Assembly (NCBI RefSeq): GCF_021390435.2
Contig: NZ_JAJVCN010000003.1
Span: forward strand, 1,679,501-1,743,500
Source of the DNA: Kibdelosporangium philippinense
GTDB taxonomy: Bacteria > Actinomycetota > Actinomycetes > Mycobacteriales > Pseudonocardiaceae
Length of the DNA stretch: 64,000 nucleotides
Direction of reading: 5' to 3'
Shown here: in pieces, positions 26,522 to 34,448 of the stretch
How positions within the stretch are numbered: position 1 is the stretch's first letter
How the letters are laid out: each line of letters starts with the position of its first letter
The notes under the pieces: generated by a model
What the model saw: only the letters and a program-made list of their open reading frames with translations
The model's database searches: none
What the model was told of the DNA's origin: nothing
Program-made: the position numbers and the translations under genes

Positions 26522-26926
26522 TTACGCACCGTCGGACTGTTCCCAATAGGCGTCGATCCGGGCGATGGCTTCCTTTCTGGTCATCGTGGCGACTGTTCGC
26601 TCGGGCAGGCCGAGGCGCGTGATGAGCAGGTGCACAAGGTCGACCGGAAGGGCGTCGGGTCGCGGTTTGGCGATGCCTCGATCGGGTTTCTCGCTGTCGT
26701 TGACGCAGGCCCAGAAGGTGGGCTCGTCGACCTCCAGTTGGTCACGCAGGATGTGTTGCCACAGGTCAGGTCCGTACGTCTGCCTGTCCGACAGGCGCGT
26801 GCGCAGGACACGCCCGTCGGGCAGACCGAGCTCGTAGGTTATGTGCGTGCCTGATCGGACGCCTATCCATCCTTCGATCTGGCAGAAGCGGTCGTGGTCG
26901 GCTGGGGTCGGCGACTGCTCGCTCAC
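26522..26926 (-). CDS. Putative toxin of a type II toxin-antitoxin-like pair
   Basis: A 134-residue protein: HDRFCQIEGWIGV at the N-terminus, HITYELGLPDGRVLRTRLS, TYGPDLWQHILRDQLEV, VHLLITRLGLPE and MTRKEAIARIDAYW. I recognise this from actinomycete proteins annotated as cytotoxic translational repressors of toxin-antitoxin systems; toxicity has not been shown to my knowledge. Its GTG start overlaps the stop of the Phd-like gene by four bases, the usual antitoxin-first order. No RelE-type catalytic motif is obvious. Confidence 0.6.
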   Translation of the reverse strand: MSEQSPTPADHDRFCQIEGWIGVRSGTHITYELGLPDGRVLRTRLSDRQTYGPDLWQHILRDQLEVDEPTFWACVNDSEKPDRGIAKPRPDALPVDLVHLLITRLGLPERTVATMTRKEAIARIDAYWEQSDGA

Positions 26927-27330
26927 TCAGCGACCCCAACCAGCCACTCGCGCAGTTGGGCGTCGTCACTCAGGCCGATCAACTGGACTAAGCCCCAGTT
27001 GTCGCGGTGATTGGGCGTTTCCAAGAGCCGCTCCTGCCAGTCCTCCGCGTACTCACGCAACGACGTGATCATTTCGGTGATGGCTTCGTCGAACGTGGCG
27101 CCATCGGCCGAGACCGGTAAGCCGGGGATGAAGACCGACCAGCCGTCGGACTCCGCGACCACATGGGCCCGTGGCTGGTTCATGGACACCAAGACATGTT
27201 GCAGCCGAACGACATCGACCACCGCGGTGCGGGCGTGGTCACGCCGGATGGTCGCGACGCGCCCTTTCTCCGCGGCGTCCAGTAGGTCCTTGAGATGGGT
27301 CCGGGCGTCGGTGTAACTGTCGAAGTGCAT
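26923..27330 (-). CDS. Phd-like antitoxin with HicB-like C-terminus
   Basis: A 135-residue protein with GAGAGGGAAG before its ATG. Residues ~1-50 resemble a Phd/YefM antitoxin DNA-binding head (FDSYTDARTHLKDLLDAAEKGRVATIRRD). The middle (GWSVFIPGLPVSADGATFDEAITEMITSLREYAEDW) looks like the HicB fold. Antitoxins of this type neutralise the partner protein and repress their own promoter; three 9-base repeats overlap the predicted promoter upstream. Confidence 0.65.
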   Translation of the reverse strand: MHFDSYTDARTHLKDLLDAAEKGRVATIRRDHARTAVVDVVRLQHVLVSMNQPRAHVVAESDGWSVFIPGLPVSADGATFDEAITEMITSLREYAEDWQERLLETPNHRDNWGLVQLIGLSDDAQLREWLVGVAE

Positions 27331-27353
27331 GACTTCCCTCTCGGTCGGTGTCC

Positions 27354-27400
27354 ATTTTCTCCCGAGTCCGGAAGGTACGTCAAGTACTTCAGGTACGTAT
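27354..27400 (-). promoter_or_regulatory. Toxin-antitoxin promoter with three 9-base iterons
   Basis: On the minus strand TTGACG (27383-27378) and GAAAAT (27359-27354) are 18 bases apart, a fair sigma-70-type promoter. On the plus strand the -35 region is covered by GGTACGTCA, AGTACTTCA and GGTACGTAT (27374-27400), three 9-base repeats. Binding there would shut the promoter, as expected for autoregulation. The iterons run into the 3' end of the aldose epimerase gene. Confidence 0.55.
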
Positions 27401-28282
27401 TGGGGTGATTCCCCAGCGGCCTGCCCAGGATTGCCCTGGCTCCACCACGATCAGGTCGATGCCGGAGTTCAGCGCGTCCGGCGGGCAGGTCATCGGCTCG
27501 ATCGCGATCGCCCTGCCGCGACCGGGAAACTCGCCCGGTGTGAAGACCTGGACCCATTTGAAGTCCGGATCGGCCCACAGCTCGACGCCACCGGACGGCC
27601 CGGTCAACACGTGCCGCACAAGACCATCTTCTCCAGGCAAGCAGCCACCGAAAGGGGTGTCCAGGTGCACATCGCGCAATGGCCGTGCGGTAAGGAAGTC
27701 GTACTCAGTGCCAGCGACCGGAACCGCGGGCCCGTCAGGGACCATGCGCGCCGAGTCCAACGAAACCACCGTCGTCGCAGCCAGCCGCAACGTGCAGTCG
27801 TCCGTCGCATTGTTGCCCGCGCGTGGATACGGGTGCGTACCGACGCCAAAGGGCGTCGCACGGTCGCCGACGTTATACACTCCGTGCGTAACGGTCAGTC
27901 CGGTGTCGTCGAGCGAATACGAGATCGTGGTGCGCAACCGCACCGGCCAGCCCGCCTGCGGCTCGATCTCGACCTCGAGCGAGATCGACGAGGCCACATG
28001 CTCCACGACTGTCCACTGTAGACGGCGAACGAGGCCGTGGATGGCGTTGCCGCGCGCCGGTTCGGACACATCGAGCTGCTGCAGCTCGCCGTTCAGATGC
28101 CACTGGGCGCCCGCGGTCCGGTTCGGCCACGGCACCAGCACCGCGCCGGAACCGAACGGTGGCGTCTCGCCGTAACCGTACGTCTCACTGAACGGAACGC
28201 CGTCGACCTCGAAGGCCTGCAGCCCCGCCCCGGTTTCGGTGATCACGGCTTTCGCGGCGCCGTGCACGATCTCCAGACTCAT
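27389..28282 (-). CDS. Aldose 1-epimerase family protein
   Basis: A 297-residue beta-sandwich protein of the galactose mutarotase-like fold. Motifs: VPWPNRTAGAQW, GNAIHGLVRRLQW with the first catalytic His, VGTHPYPRAG with the second, and AIAIEPMTCPPDALNSG with the catalytic acid. It interconverts alpha and beta anomers of a hexose or hexose phosphate. It stands alone here, ending in the toxin-antitoxin promoter. Confidence 0.88.
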   Translation of the reverse strand: MSLEIVHGAAKAVITETGAGLQAFEVDGVPFSETYGYGETPPFGSGAVLVPWPNRTAGAQWHLNGELQQLDVSEPARGNAIHGLVRRLQWTVVEHVASSISLEVEIEPQAGWPVRLRTTISYSLDDTGLTVTHGVYNVGDRATPFGVGTHPYPRAGNNATDDCTLRLAATTVVSLDSARMVPDGPAVPVAGTEYDFLTARPLRDVHLDTPFGGCLPGEDGLVRHVLTGPSGGVELWADPDFKWVQVFTPGEFPGRGRAIAIEPMTCPPDALNSGIDLIVVEPGQSWAGRWGITPIRT

Positions 28283-28362
28283 GATTTGCAGCCTAACGGC
28301 GGGTGGTACTTCGTTCGCGCAGCGTTGACGCTGGAGGACCCTGCGATCGGAAGGACCCTCCT

Positions 28363-29169
28363 ATGCTCAAGCGTGTTGCTGGCACGCTGCTCGCGGCGCT
28401 GTCCATCGGAGCTCTCGCCACTGCCCCTGCCCACGCCATCCAAGCCGACTTCACCGGCATCGTGGCGCTGAACAACTGCTCCGGCTCGGTGGTGCGACCA
28501 CCTGCGGCCAAAGACACCGACCCCGCGCTGGTGATGTCCAACGGTCACTGCGTGAAGTTCATGGGCGCCAACGAAGTCATCCTGAACCAAGCGTCATCGC
28601 GGACATTCACGCTGCTCAACGGGGCGGGCCAGAGCCTGGGCACGTTGCGTGCGACCAAGCTGGCGTACGCGACGATGAAAGACACGGATGTCTCCTTCTA
28701 CCAGCTCAGCCAGACGTACGCGCAGATCCAGCAGCAGTTCGGCTCGCGCGCGCTGGTGATGAACACGACGCGGCCCGCGGCTGGTTCGAGTATCCAGGTC
28801 GTGTCGGGTTACTGGAAGCGTATCTACAACTGCCGGGTGGACGGTTTCGCGTATCAGCTCAAAGAGGACGTGTGGACTTGGCGCGACTCGGTTCGGTACG
28901 CGTCCCAGTCGACGTGCAACACCATCGGCGGCACTTCGGGTTCGCCGGTGATCGACACGGCTTCGGGCCGGGTTGTCGCGGTGAACAACACGGCGAATGA
29001 GAGCGGTGGCCGATGCACGCTCAACAACCCTTGTGAGGTCAGCCAGTCCGGGCAGGTCACGGTCCGCTCTGGGTACAAGTACGGTCAGCAGATCTACAAC
29101 ATCCCGGCGTGCATTGGGGCGGGCAACCAGTTCACGCTGACCGCGGCCGGGTGCACCCTGCCGCGATAG
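28363..29169 (+). CDS. Secreted trypsin-like serine protease
   Basis: A 268-residue exported protein. The ATG at 28363 follows GGAAGGACC and opens a signal peptide (MLKRVAGTLLAALSIG to APAHA). The catalytic triad is visible: His in VMSNGHCV, Asp in MKDTDVSFYQL and Ser in IGGTSGSPVID. Six cysteines suggest disulfides. Its role is likely extracellular protein degradation or processing. A very strong hairpin (element B, 29235-29286) followed by CTTTTA lies 66 bases after the stop and probably terminates the mRNA. Confidence 0.88.
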   Translation: MLKRVAGTLLAALSIGALATAPAHAIQADFTGIVALNNCSGSVVRPPAAKDTDPALVMSNGHCVKFMGANEVILNQASSRTFTLLNGAGQSLGTLRATKLAYATMKDTDVSFYQLSQTYAQIQQQFGSRALVMNTTRPAAGSSIQVVSGYWKRIYNCRVDGFAYQLKEDVWTWRDSVRYASQSTCNTIGGTSGSPVIDTASGRVVAVNNTANESGGRCTLNNPCEVSQSGQVTVRSGYKYGQQIYNIPACIGAGNQFTLTAAGCTLPR

Positions 29170-29578
29170 CCCTCAGCCAAGGCGAACGCCCAGGCTAGAC
29201 CACGGGCGAAGAGCGAAACCCAGAAGGCAAAGACCAAGGGCTCCCCTGGTCGGCGGCGACAAATCCCGCCACCAGGGGAGCCCTTGCTTTTACGGTAGCA
29301 AGGGGGTCCGACAGTTTAGGGCTCACGCGTCCCGTTTTGTGGCCCTGAGCGCACGATTTCGTGGCCTTACATGCCAAGGCTGGACTTTGCTGCCACGGCT
29401 GACCATGTGCGTTGTCGACGGCCCCGGAGATGCAGGGTTCATGATTCCCACCTTCGGGCTTGATGGGTGGGAGCATTGGCTGACGGACGTCGACCAGGCG
29501 GGCGGCGCGGTGATCGCACTGGTCGATGCATTGCCGGGCGACAAGGACCTGCTGCCTGGAGCCAGGGGCGGCTTCGTC
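29170..29578. other. Gene-free stretch with element B and a 22-base direct repeat
   Basis: No convincing gene. After element B, two 22-base units at 29327-29348 and 29349-29370 share the pattern GCG, TTT, GTGGCC (about 70 percent alike). A short open frame at 29339-29590 (plus) has no family resemblance and no ribosome-binding site, so I do not call it. Confidence 0.5.
29235..29314 (-). repeat. Hairpin/damage-promoter element, copy B
   Basis: On the minus strand CTGTCGGAC (29314-29306), 8 bases, TACCGT (29297-29292). The following stem pairs CAAGGGCTCCCCTGGT (29235-29250) with its exact complement (29271-29286), and inside it GGCGG with CCGCC: about 21 base pairs in a 52-base hairpin. Plus-strand reading puts CTTTTA straight after the stem. 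It is both a probable terminator for the protease gene and an outward promoter motif on the other strand. Confidence 0.7.
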
Positions 29579-29608
29579 TCGACGATCTAATAGACCAGTC
29601 TGTATAGT
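29579..29608 (+). promoter_or_regulatory. Promoter with LmrA/YxaF-type operator
   Basis: TCGACG (29579-29584) and TATAGT (29603-29608) are 18 bases apart. Between and over the -10 lies TAGACCAGTCTGTATA (29591-29606), close to the TAGACCRGTC-type box bound by Bacillus LmrA/QdoR, whose family the next gene belongs to. The TATAGT ends seven bases before the ATG, so the mRNA should be leaderless and autoregulated. Confidence 0.65.
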
Positions 29609-29615
29609 CGGCGAT

Positions 29616-30161
29616 ATGCCCAAGAAGACCGACACGCGGGACCGGGTGCTAAAAACGGCGGCGGCGCTGTTTCGCAGCCAGGGCTATCACGCGACGGGCC
29701 TCAATCAAGTGCTTGCCGAGGGTGGTGCGCCGAAAGGCTCGCTGTACTTCCACTTTCCCGGCGGCAAGGAGCAGCTTGCGGTCGAGTCGCTGCAGCTGTC
29801 CGGTGGCGAGCTGTGCGAGGAGCTCAAGCAGACCCGGTCGCTCGATGAAGTCATTGAGCTGCTCGGGAAAAGGCTTGTCGAGTCTGATTTTCAGGATGGG
29901 TGTCCAATTGCGACCGTCGCGTTGGACGCGGCCAGTGAGAGTGAACAGATCCGGCAGGCCTGTGACAGCGCTTACGTCTCATGGGAACGGGTGATCGCTG
30001 GTCGCCTTGAGCAGCAAGGGATCGCGGATGCCGAGGCGTTGGCGACCACTGTTCTCGCGGCGATTGAGGGGGCTCTTTTGCTTGCCAGGACTCGCAAGGA
30101 TCTCGCGCCGCTTCGGCATGTCGGGGAACACCTCAAAGTCCTTGTCCAGAAGGAGCGATGA
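29616..30161 (+). CDS. TetR-family regulator (LmrA/YxaF branch)
   Basis: A 181-residue repressor. HTH at ~8-50 (ILKTAAALFRSQGYHATGLNQVLAEGGAPKGSLYFHFPGGKEQL-like, with the APKGSLYFHF motif of this branch). The C-terminal domain matches YxaF/LmrA (DGCPIATVALDA). Members respond to flavonoids or drugs. It overlaps the MBL hydrolase gene start, so it probably controls that enzyme and itself through the box at 29591. Confidence 0.87.
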   Translation: MPKKTDTRDRVLKTAAALFRSQGYHATGLNQVLAEGGAPKGSLYFHFPGGKEQLAVESLQLSGGELCEELKQTRSLDEVIELLGKRLVESDFQDGCPIATVALDAASESEQIRQACDSAYVSWERVIAGRLEQQGIADAEALATTVLAAIEGALLLARTRKDLAPLRHVGEHLKVLVQKER

Positions 30162-30979
30162 TGCGCGTCCACCACCTGAACTGCGGGACCATGCGGCCGA
30201 TTGGCGGCAAACTGCTCGACGACCGGCCGGGATACCTCCGGGCAAGCACGATGGTCTGCCACGTTCTGCTCATCGAGACGAACGCGGGCCTTGTCCTTGT
30301 CGACACTGGCATTGGGCGCGACGATATCCGCAATCCGGGCGGTTCGCTCACGCGCGAGTTCCGCCTCGCCGCCAACCCTGTTCTTGACGAGCGGGAAACG
30401 GCTGCACAGCAGGTGCTCAATCTCGGTTATCGGATTGAGGACGTCCGGCACATTCTGCCGACGCACCTCGACCAGGACCACGTAGGCGGTTTGCGGGACT
30501 TTCCGCACGCCAAGGTGCATGTCTACAAAGAAGAACTGCAGACCGCCCAGGCGCAGGCCACGGCGAAGGACCGGGCGCGATTCCGTAAAGCGCAGTGGGA
30601 ACACGCGGATTACGAGGCCTACGAACTGTCCGGCGAGGACTGGTTCGGCTTCGAGTCCGTACGCGGGCTCAAAGGCCTGAACGAGGAGATCTTGCTTGTT
30701 CCGTTGCGCGGGCATACCAAGGGCCACGCGGGAATTGCCGTCAACACTGGCGAGAAATGGTTGCTGCACTGCGGTGACAGCTACTTCTTCCATGGCGAGA
30801 TGGATCCGGTGAACCCGCATTGCCCGCCGTTGCTCGTGCAGTTCCAGCAGATCGTGGAGACCGAGCGCGAGCCGCGACTGCACAACCAGCAGCGGCTTCG
30901 CGAACTCGTCCGTGACCATGGCGACCGGGTCGAGGTCTTCAGCGCCCACGACCCGGCCGAACTGGCTCGATACCGTTAG
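30161..30979 (+). CDS. MBL-fold metallo-hydrolase
   Basis: A 272-residue enzyme of the metallo-beta-lactamase fold. Metal motif HLDQDHVGG (HxxxDH), then LRGHTKGHAGI and LHCGDSYFF supply the other ligands. The ATG at 30161 is preferred over the one at 30158 because AGGAG (30151-30155) is then five bases away. Quorum-quenching lactonases share this layout, but the substrate here is unknown. It is coupled to the LmrA-type TetR gene, so its substrate or a related ligand may be the inducer. Its stop overlaps the convergent permease by four bases. Confidence 0.85.
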   Translation: MRVHHLNCGTMRPIGGKLLDDRPGYLRASTMVCHVLLIETNAGLVLVDTGIGRDDIRNPGGSLTREFRLAANPVLDERETAAQQVLNLGYRIEDVRHILPTHLDQDHVGGLRDFPHAKVHVYKEELQTAQAQATAKDRARFRKAQWEHADYEAYELSGEDWFGFESVRGLKGLNEEILLVPLRGHTKGHAGIAVNTGEKWLLHCGDSYFFHGEMDPVNPHCPPLLVQFQQIVETEREPRLHNQQRLRELVRDHGDRVEVFSAHDPAELARYR

Positions 30980-32367
30980 TCCCCGCCCTTGGTCAGCGCC
31001 TCTGGGTTGAGATCCACGCGCTGGCCGGTCGCGCGGTTGACGAAGTAGTTGATCAGCCAGAGCACCAGGCCGGCGCCCAGCAGGATCAACGCGACCTCAT
31101 AGTCGCGCGCTGGGCGTCCGGACAGCGGGCTGGCCAGGTAGAGGCACAGGATCGCCGCGATCACCGGGATCACGGTCGGTGTACGGAAGTGCTTGTGCTC
31201 CACCTTGACCTTGCGCAGTACCAGCAGCGCGATGTTGACGATGGCGAAGACCACCAGCAACAGCAACGCGGTGGTGCCGCCGAGCACGCTGATGTCCACT
31301 GTAGACACCAGGACGATGGCTATGGCGCTGGTGAACAGGATCGAGACCCATGGCGTGCGGCGGAACGGATGCACCGTGCCGAGCTGCTTCGGGATGATCC
31401 GCTCGTTGGCCATGCCGTAGAGCAGACGACTCGCCATCATCATGTTGATCAGGGCCGAGTTGATCACCGCGAACATGCCGATCGCGGAGAACACCACGTG
31501 TGGGAAGCCAGGCGCGCCGACATCGAGCACCTTCAGCAACGCGGAACTGCCCGCTTTCTGCAGCTCGTCGGCGGGCACGAGCAGCGAGGACGTCACCGAG
31601 ACCAGGATGTAGATCGACGCCGCGATCACCATGCCCCACAGCATCGCCTTCGGGAAGATCCTGGCCGGATCCTTGCACTCCTCGGCCATGTTCACCGAGT
31701 CCTCGAAGCCGACCATCGCGAAGAACGCAAGCGAAGTCGCCGACGTGATCGCCACGAGCCAGGTGTTGTCATGGGTGTTGACCTCGGTCAACCTGCTCGG
31801 GTCGCCTTCGCCGGAGGCCACCGCCGAGATGCCGACCGCGATGATGATCAGCAGACCGGACAGCTCGATGCACGTCAGCACCACGTTGGCCTTGACCGAC
31901 TCGCTGACGCCGCGGAAGTTGATCAGCGCGACGAGCACGATGAACGCGATCGCCAGCAATGTCACCGGCACGGTCGTCGCGCCGATGGTGGCTTTCAGAT
32001 ACGTGCCACCAAAGGCGATCGCGGCCGACGAGGCGGACGTGATGCCTGAGCACATCACCGCGAAGGCGACCATGAACGTCAGGAACTGGATCTTGAAAGC
32101 TCGATGTGTGTACAGCGCGGCGCCTGCCGCCTGCGGGAACTTTCCGACAAGTTCGAGATAGCTGAACGCGGTGAGGAACGCGATCACGAAGGCGAGCAGG
32201 AACGGCAGCCACAGCGCTCCACCGACTCTGCCAGCCACCTGCCCGGTCAGCGCGTAGATCCCGGTGCCGAGGATGTCCCCCACGACAAAGAACAGCAGTA
32301 GTTTCGGGCCGATGGCCCGCTTGAGCTCCGGTTGCCCGGTTGGGTGTTCCTTGATCCCTTCGGTCAT
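30976..32367 (-). CDS. APC-family amino acid permease
   Basis: A 463-residue inner-membrane transporter with about 12 membrane segments. The N-terminus LLLFFVVGDILGTGIYALTG carries the APC-superfamily unwound-helix motif (GDILGTGIY). It imports an amino acid or polyamine with protons. The C-terminus is short and cytoplasmic (QRVDLNPEALTKGGD). No amino-acid catabolic gene is adjacent, so the substrate cannot be inferred. Confidence 0.9.
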   Translation of the reverse strand: MTEGIKEHPTGQPELKRAIGPKLLLFFVVGDILGTGIYALTGQVAGRVGGALWLPFLLAFVIAFLTAFSYLELVGKFPQAAGAALYTHRAFKIQFLTFMVAFAVMCSGITSASSAAIAFGGTYLKATIGATTVPVTLLAIAFIVLVALINFRGVSESVKANVVLTCIELSGLLIIIAVGISAVASGEGDPSRLTEVNTHDNTWLVAITSATSLAFFAMVGFEDSVNMAEECKDPARIFPKAMLWGMVIAASIYILVSVTSSLLVPADELQKAGSSALLKVLDVGAPGFPHVVFSAIGMFAVINSALINMMMASRLLYGMANERIIPKQLGTVHPFRRTPWVSILFTSAIAIVLVSTVDISVLGGTTALLLLVVFAIVNIALLVLRKVKVEHKHFRTPTVIPVIAAILCLYLASPLSGRPARDYEVALILLGAGLVLWLINYFVNRATGQRVDLNPEALTKGGD

Positions 32368-32410
32368 CTCTGGAGTGTGCCGTAAGTCACTGACAATTCA
32401 GGTAACGACA

Positions 32411-33649
32411 TCACTCCATTGGCGTAGCAACTTCTTTATCGGCTCGATAACGCCAGAAAGCAGACAGCCAGACGGCCGCGCCGACGGTCAGGACGATCAC
32501 CAGGAAACCGCCGCCCGCCGAGGCGACCGTTGTGCCTGCCGCAGCGGCGGTCCAGCCGTGCGTGAGGTCGGCGAGCCGTGGTCCACCTGCGACGACAACG
32601 GTGAAGACGCCTTGCATCCGGCCACGCATCTCGTCAGGCGCAGCCGATTGCAGGATCGATGACCGGTACACCGCGCTGACCATGTCAGCCGCGCCGCCGA
32701 TCGCCAGAAACACAACAGCCAGCCAAAGCGTGCTGGTCAGCCCGAATCCGGCCATCGCGGCGCCCCACACGCACACCGCGACGATCACGCCGACACCGTG
32801 CCGGTTGACCTTCGACAGCCAGCCGGACGACAGTCCCATCAGGAAAGCACCGAGCGGGATCGCGGCGTACAGCCAGCCAAGCGCGACGCCGCCGCCGACC
32901 GGGTCGCCGAACGTACGCTCGGCCATCTCGGGGAACAACGCCCGCGGCATGCCAGCGACCATCGCGATGATGTCGACGAGAAACGACGCCAGCAGCACGC
33001 TTCGCCCGGCCAGATAACGGAATCCGTCGATCACGTCCCGCAGTCCGGCGCGCCTTGTCTCGCCGCTCAGCGGCGGCAGCTTGGGCAGGCGCCAGACCGC
33101 GTAGATCGTGATGAGCAGCGCCACGGAGTCGATCAAGTACAAAGTGGACAGTCCGATGAACGGGAGCAGCGCACCGGCGAACAACGGGCCGAGCACCGCG
33201 CCGAACGTGAAAACCGTTGAGCCCAAAGCCATTGCCGACGGCATCAGCTCGGCGGGGACGAGCCGCGCGATGGCCGCGGTGCGCGTCGGCATGTTCACGG
33301 CGAAGAACGACTGTTGCACGCCGAGCAACACCAGCACGATCCAGACCGAGTTCATGCCGACGGCGGCTTGCACGTACAGCAGCACCGAGCTCAGCGCGAT
33401 GCCGATATTGGTGATCAGCAGGAGCTTGCGGCGGTCCATCATGTCGGCGATCGCGCCGCCGTACAGGCCGAAGACCAGCAGCGGGACCAGCGCGACGGCG
33501 CCGGTCAAACCCACGAAACCGGACGATCCGGTCAGGTCGAACACCTGCTTGGGCACCGCGACCGCGGTCAGCTGGGAGCCGATCGAGGTGACCGCGGTGG
33601 ACAGCCACAACCTTCGATAGGGCGCTACGCGAAGAGGTCGGACATCCAT
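32411..33649 (-). CDS. MFS exporter (EntS-like)
   Basis: A 412-residue major facilitator with 12 membrane segments, of the EntS/enterobactin-exporter-like subgroup (MDVRPLRVAPYRRLWLSTAVTSIG, GLYGGAIADMMDRRK). I start it at the ATG at 33649; a GTG at 33670 is possible. A near-match to an iron-regulator box lies at 33677-33694, right upstream, which would fit a siderophore exporter, but no siderophore biosynthesis genes are in the window. A drug efflux role is the alternative. Confidence 0.85.
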   Translation of the reverse strand: MDVRPLRVAPYRRLWLSTAVTSIGSQLTAVAVPKQVFDLTGSSGFVGLTGAVALVPLLVFGLYGGAIADMMDRRKLLLITNIGIALSSVLLYVQAAVGMNSVWIVLVLLGVQQSFFAVNMPTRTAAIARLVPAELMPSAMALGSTVFTFGAVLGPLFAGALLPFIGLSTLYLIDSVALLITIYAVWRLPKLPPLSGETRRAGLRDVIDGFRYLAGRSVLLASFLVDIIAMVAGMPRALFPEMAERTFGDPVGGGVALGWLYAAIPLGAFLMGLSSGWLSKVNRHGVGVIVAVCVWGAAMAGFGLTSTLWLAVVFLAIGGAADMVSAVYRSSILQSAAPDEMRGRMQGVFTVVVAGGPRLADLTHGWTAAAAGTTVASAGGGFLVIVLTVGAAVWLSAFWRYRADKEVATPME

Positions 33650-33676
33650 CACCAGGTCACGTAGCGCCACAAATCT

Positions 33677-33694
33677 TTAGCTTAGGACACCTAA
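33677..33694. promoter_or_regulatory. Iron-box-like palindrome (DtxR/IdeR type, one base short)
   Basis: TTAGCTTAGGACACCTAA differs from the DtxR/IdeR consensus TTAGGTTAGGCTAACCTAA by one deletion and a few substitutions; 9 of the first 10 bases match. It lies 28-45 bases upstream of the MFS exporter ATG. The one-base deletion changes the half-site spacing, so binding is uncertain. Confidence 0.4.
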
Positions 33695-33752
33695 CGATCT
33701 GGTCGGCAGTGATTTAGCCCGCGCGCGGACCGGCCAGTCCCTCGGGAAGGAA

Positions 33753-34346
33753 TCAGTCCCTCGGGAAGAAGACATCCGAGCAGTTGTAGACCGCCTGCGG
33801 TTCATTGGCATAGTCCCAGACCGCCAGGATCATGTGCCGCCCCTGCTTGCCGACGGGCAGCGTCACGTCATGCGACACCGAAGCACCCACGAGCTGACCG
33901 TGGTAATCGACCACGGCGAACGGCACGGGATCCAGCTGCGCGCGGCTCAGCCACGCGTCCGGCTGCCAGCCCTCGCGCGTCATGTAGTACCGGAAGGTGG
34001 TTGTGTGGTGCCGTGCGGTGATCGTCCACCGGAAGTTGTGGGTCGACCCCGGTAGCACGTTGGCGGTCGGCCACGGCTGCGACTTGGAGATCCGCGTCTT
34101 GTTCAGCTCACCGAACTGCGGCAGTCCGGCCGAGCAGATCTCGCCGTCGACCGGCCCGGCTTGCGGGAACTGGTTCGGCCCGACCAGGCTCTGTGGCTCG
34201 TATTTGATGTCGCCGCACGGGATCGCCCCTCGCTGGCACAAGTAGGCACGGCTCGGCAGGGCCGTCTGAAAACCGTGCGCCGAAACGACGGTCGTCGCGG
34301 AAACCATGGTGACAAGGGCGAAAACGGATACCAGAAGTCTGCGCAT
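33753..34346 (-). CDS. Lytic polysaccharide monooxygenase, AA10 (single domain)
   Basis: A 197-residue secreted copper enzyme. The ATG at 34346 has GGGAG upstream and starts a 23-residue signal peptide cleaved at VVSA, so the mature protein begins HGF: the N-terminal histidine of the copper 'histidine brace'. The second His lies in WTITARHHTTTFRYYMT. It oxidatively cleaves chitin or cellulose outside the cell. It has no carbohydrate-binding module or linker. The Cys pairs (LCQRGAIPCG, EICSAG, YNCSD) fit known disulfides. Confidence 0.92.
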   Translation of the reverse strand: MRRLLVSVFALVTMVSATTVVSAHGFQTALPSRAYLCQRGAIPCGDIKYEPQSLVGPNQFPQAGPVDGEICSAGLPQFGELNKTRISKSQPWPTANVLPGSTHNFRWTITARHHTTTFRYYMTREGWQPDAWLSRAQLDPVPFAVVDYHGQLVGASVSHDVTLPVGKQGRHMILAVWDYANEPQAVYNCSDVFFPRD

Positions 34347-34448
34347 CGATCTCCCATCGGAGGTCGGACGCGGCTCGGCCGCGTCGCGTTCGGACAAACC
34401 GAACGTAACGCGGCCGAGTGAGAATGATCTTCAGTCGCCGGTGCGCCC

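Noticed and set aside
29339-29590. 83-residue open frame after element B
   Set aside because: No family resemblance, no ribosome-binding site, and it overlaps a degenerate 22-base direct repeat.
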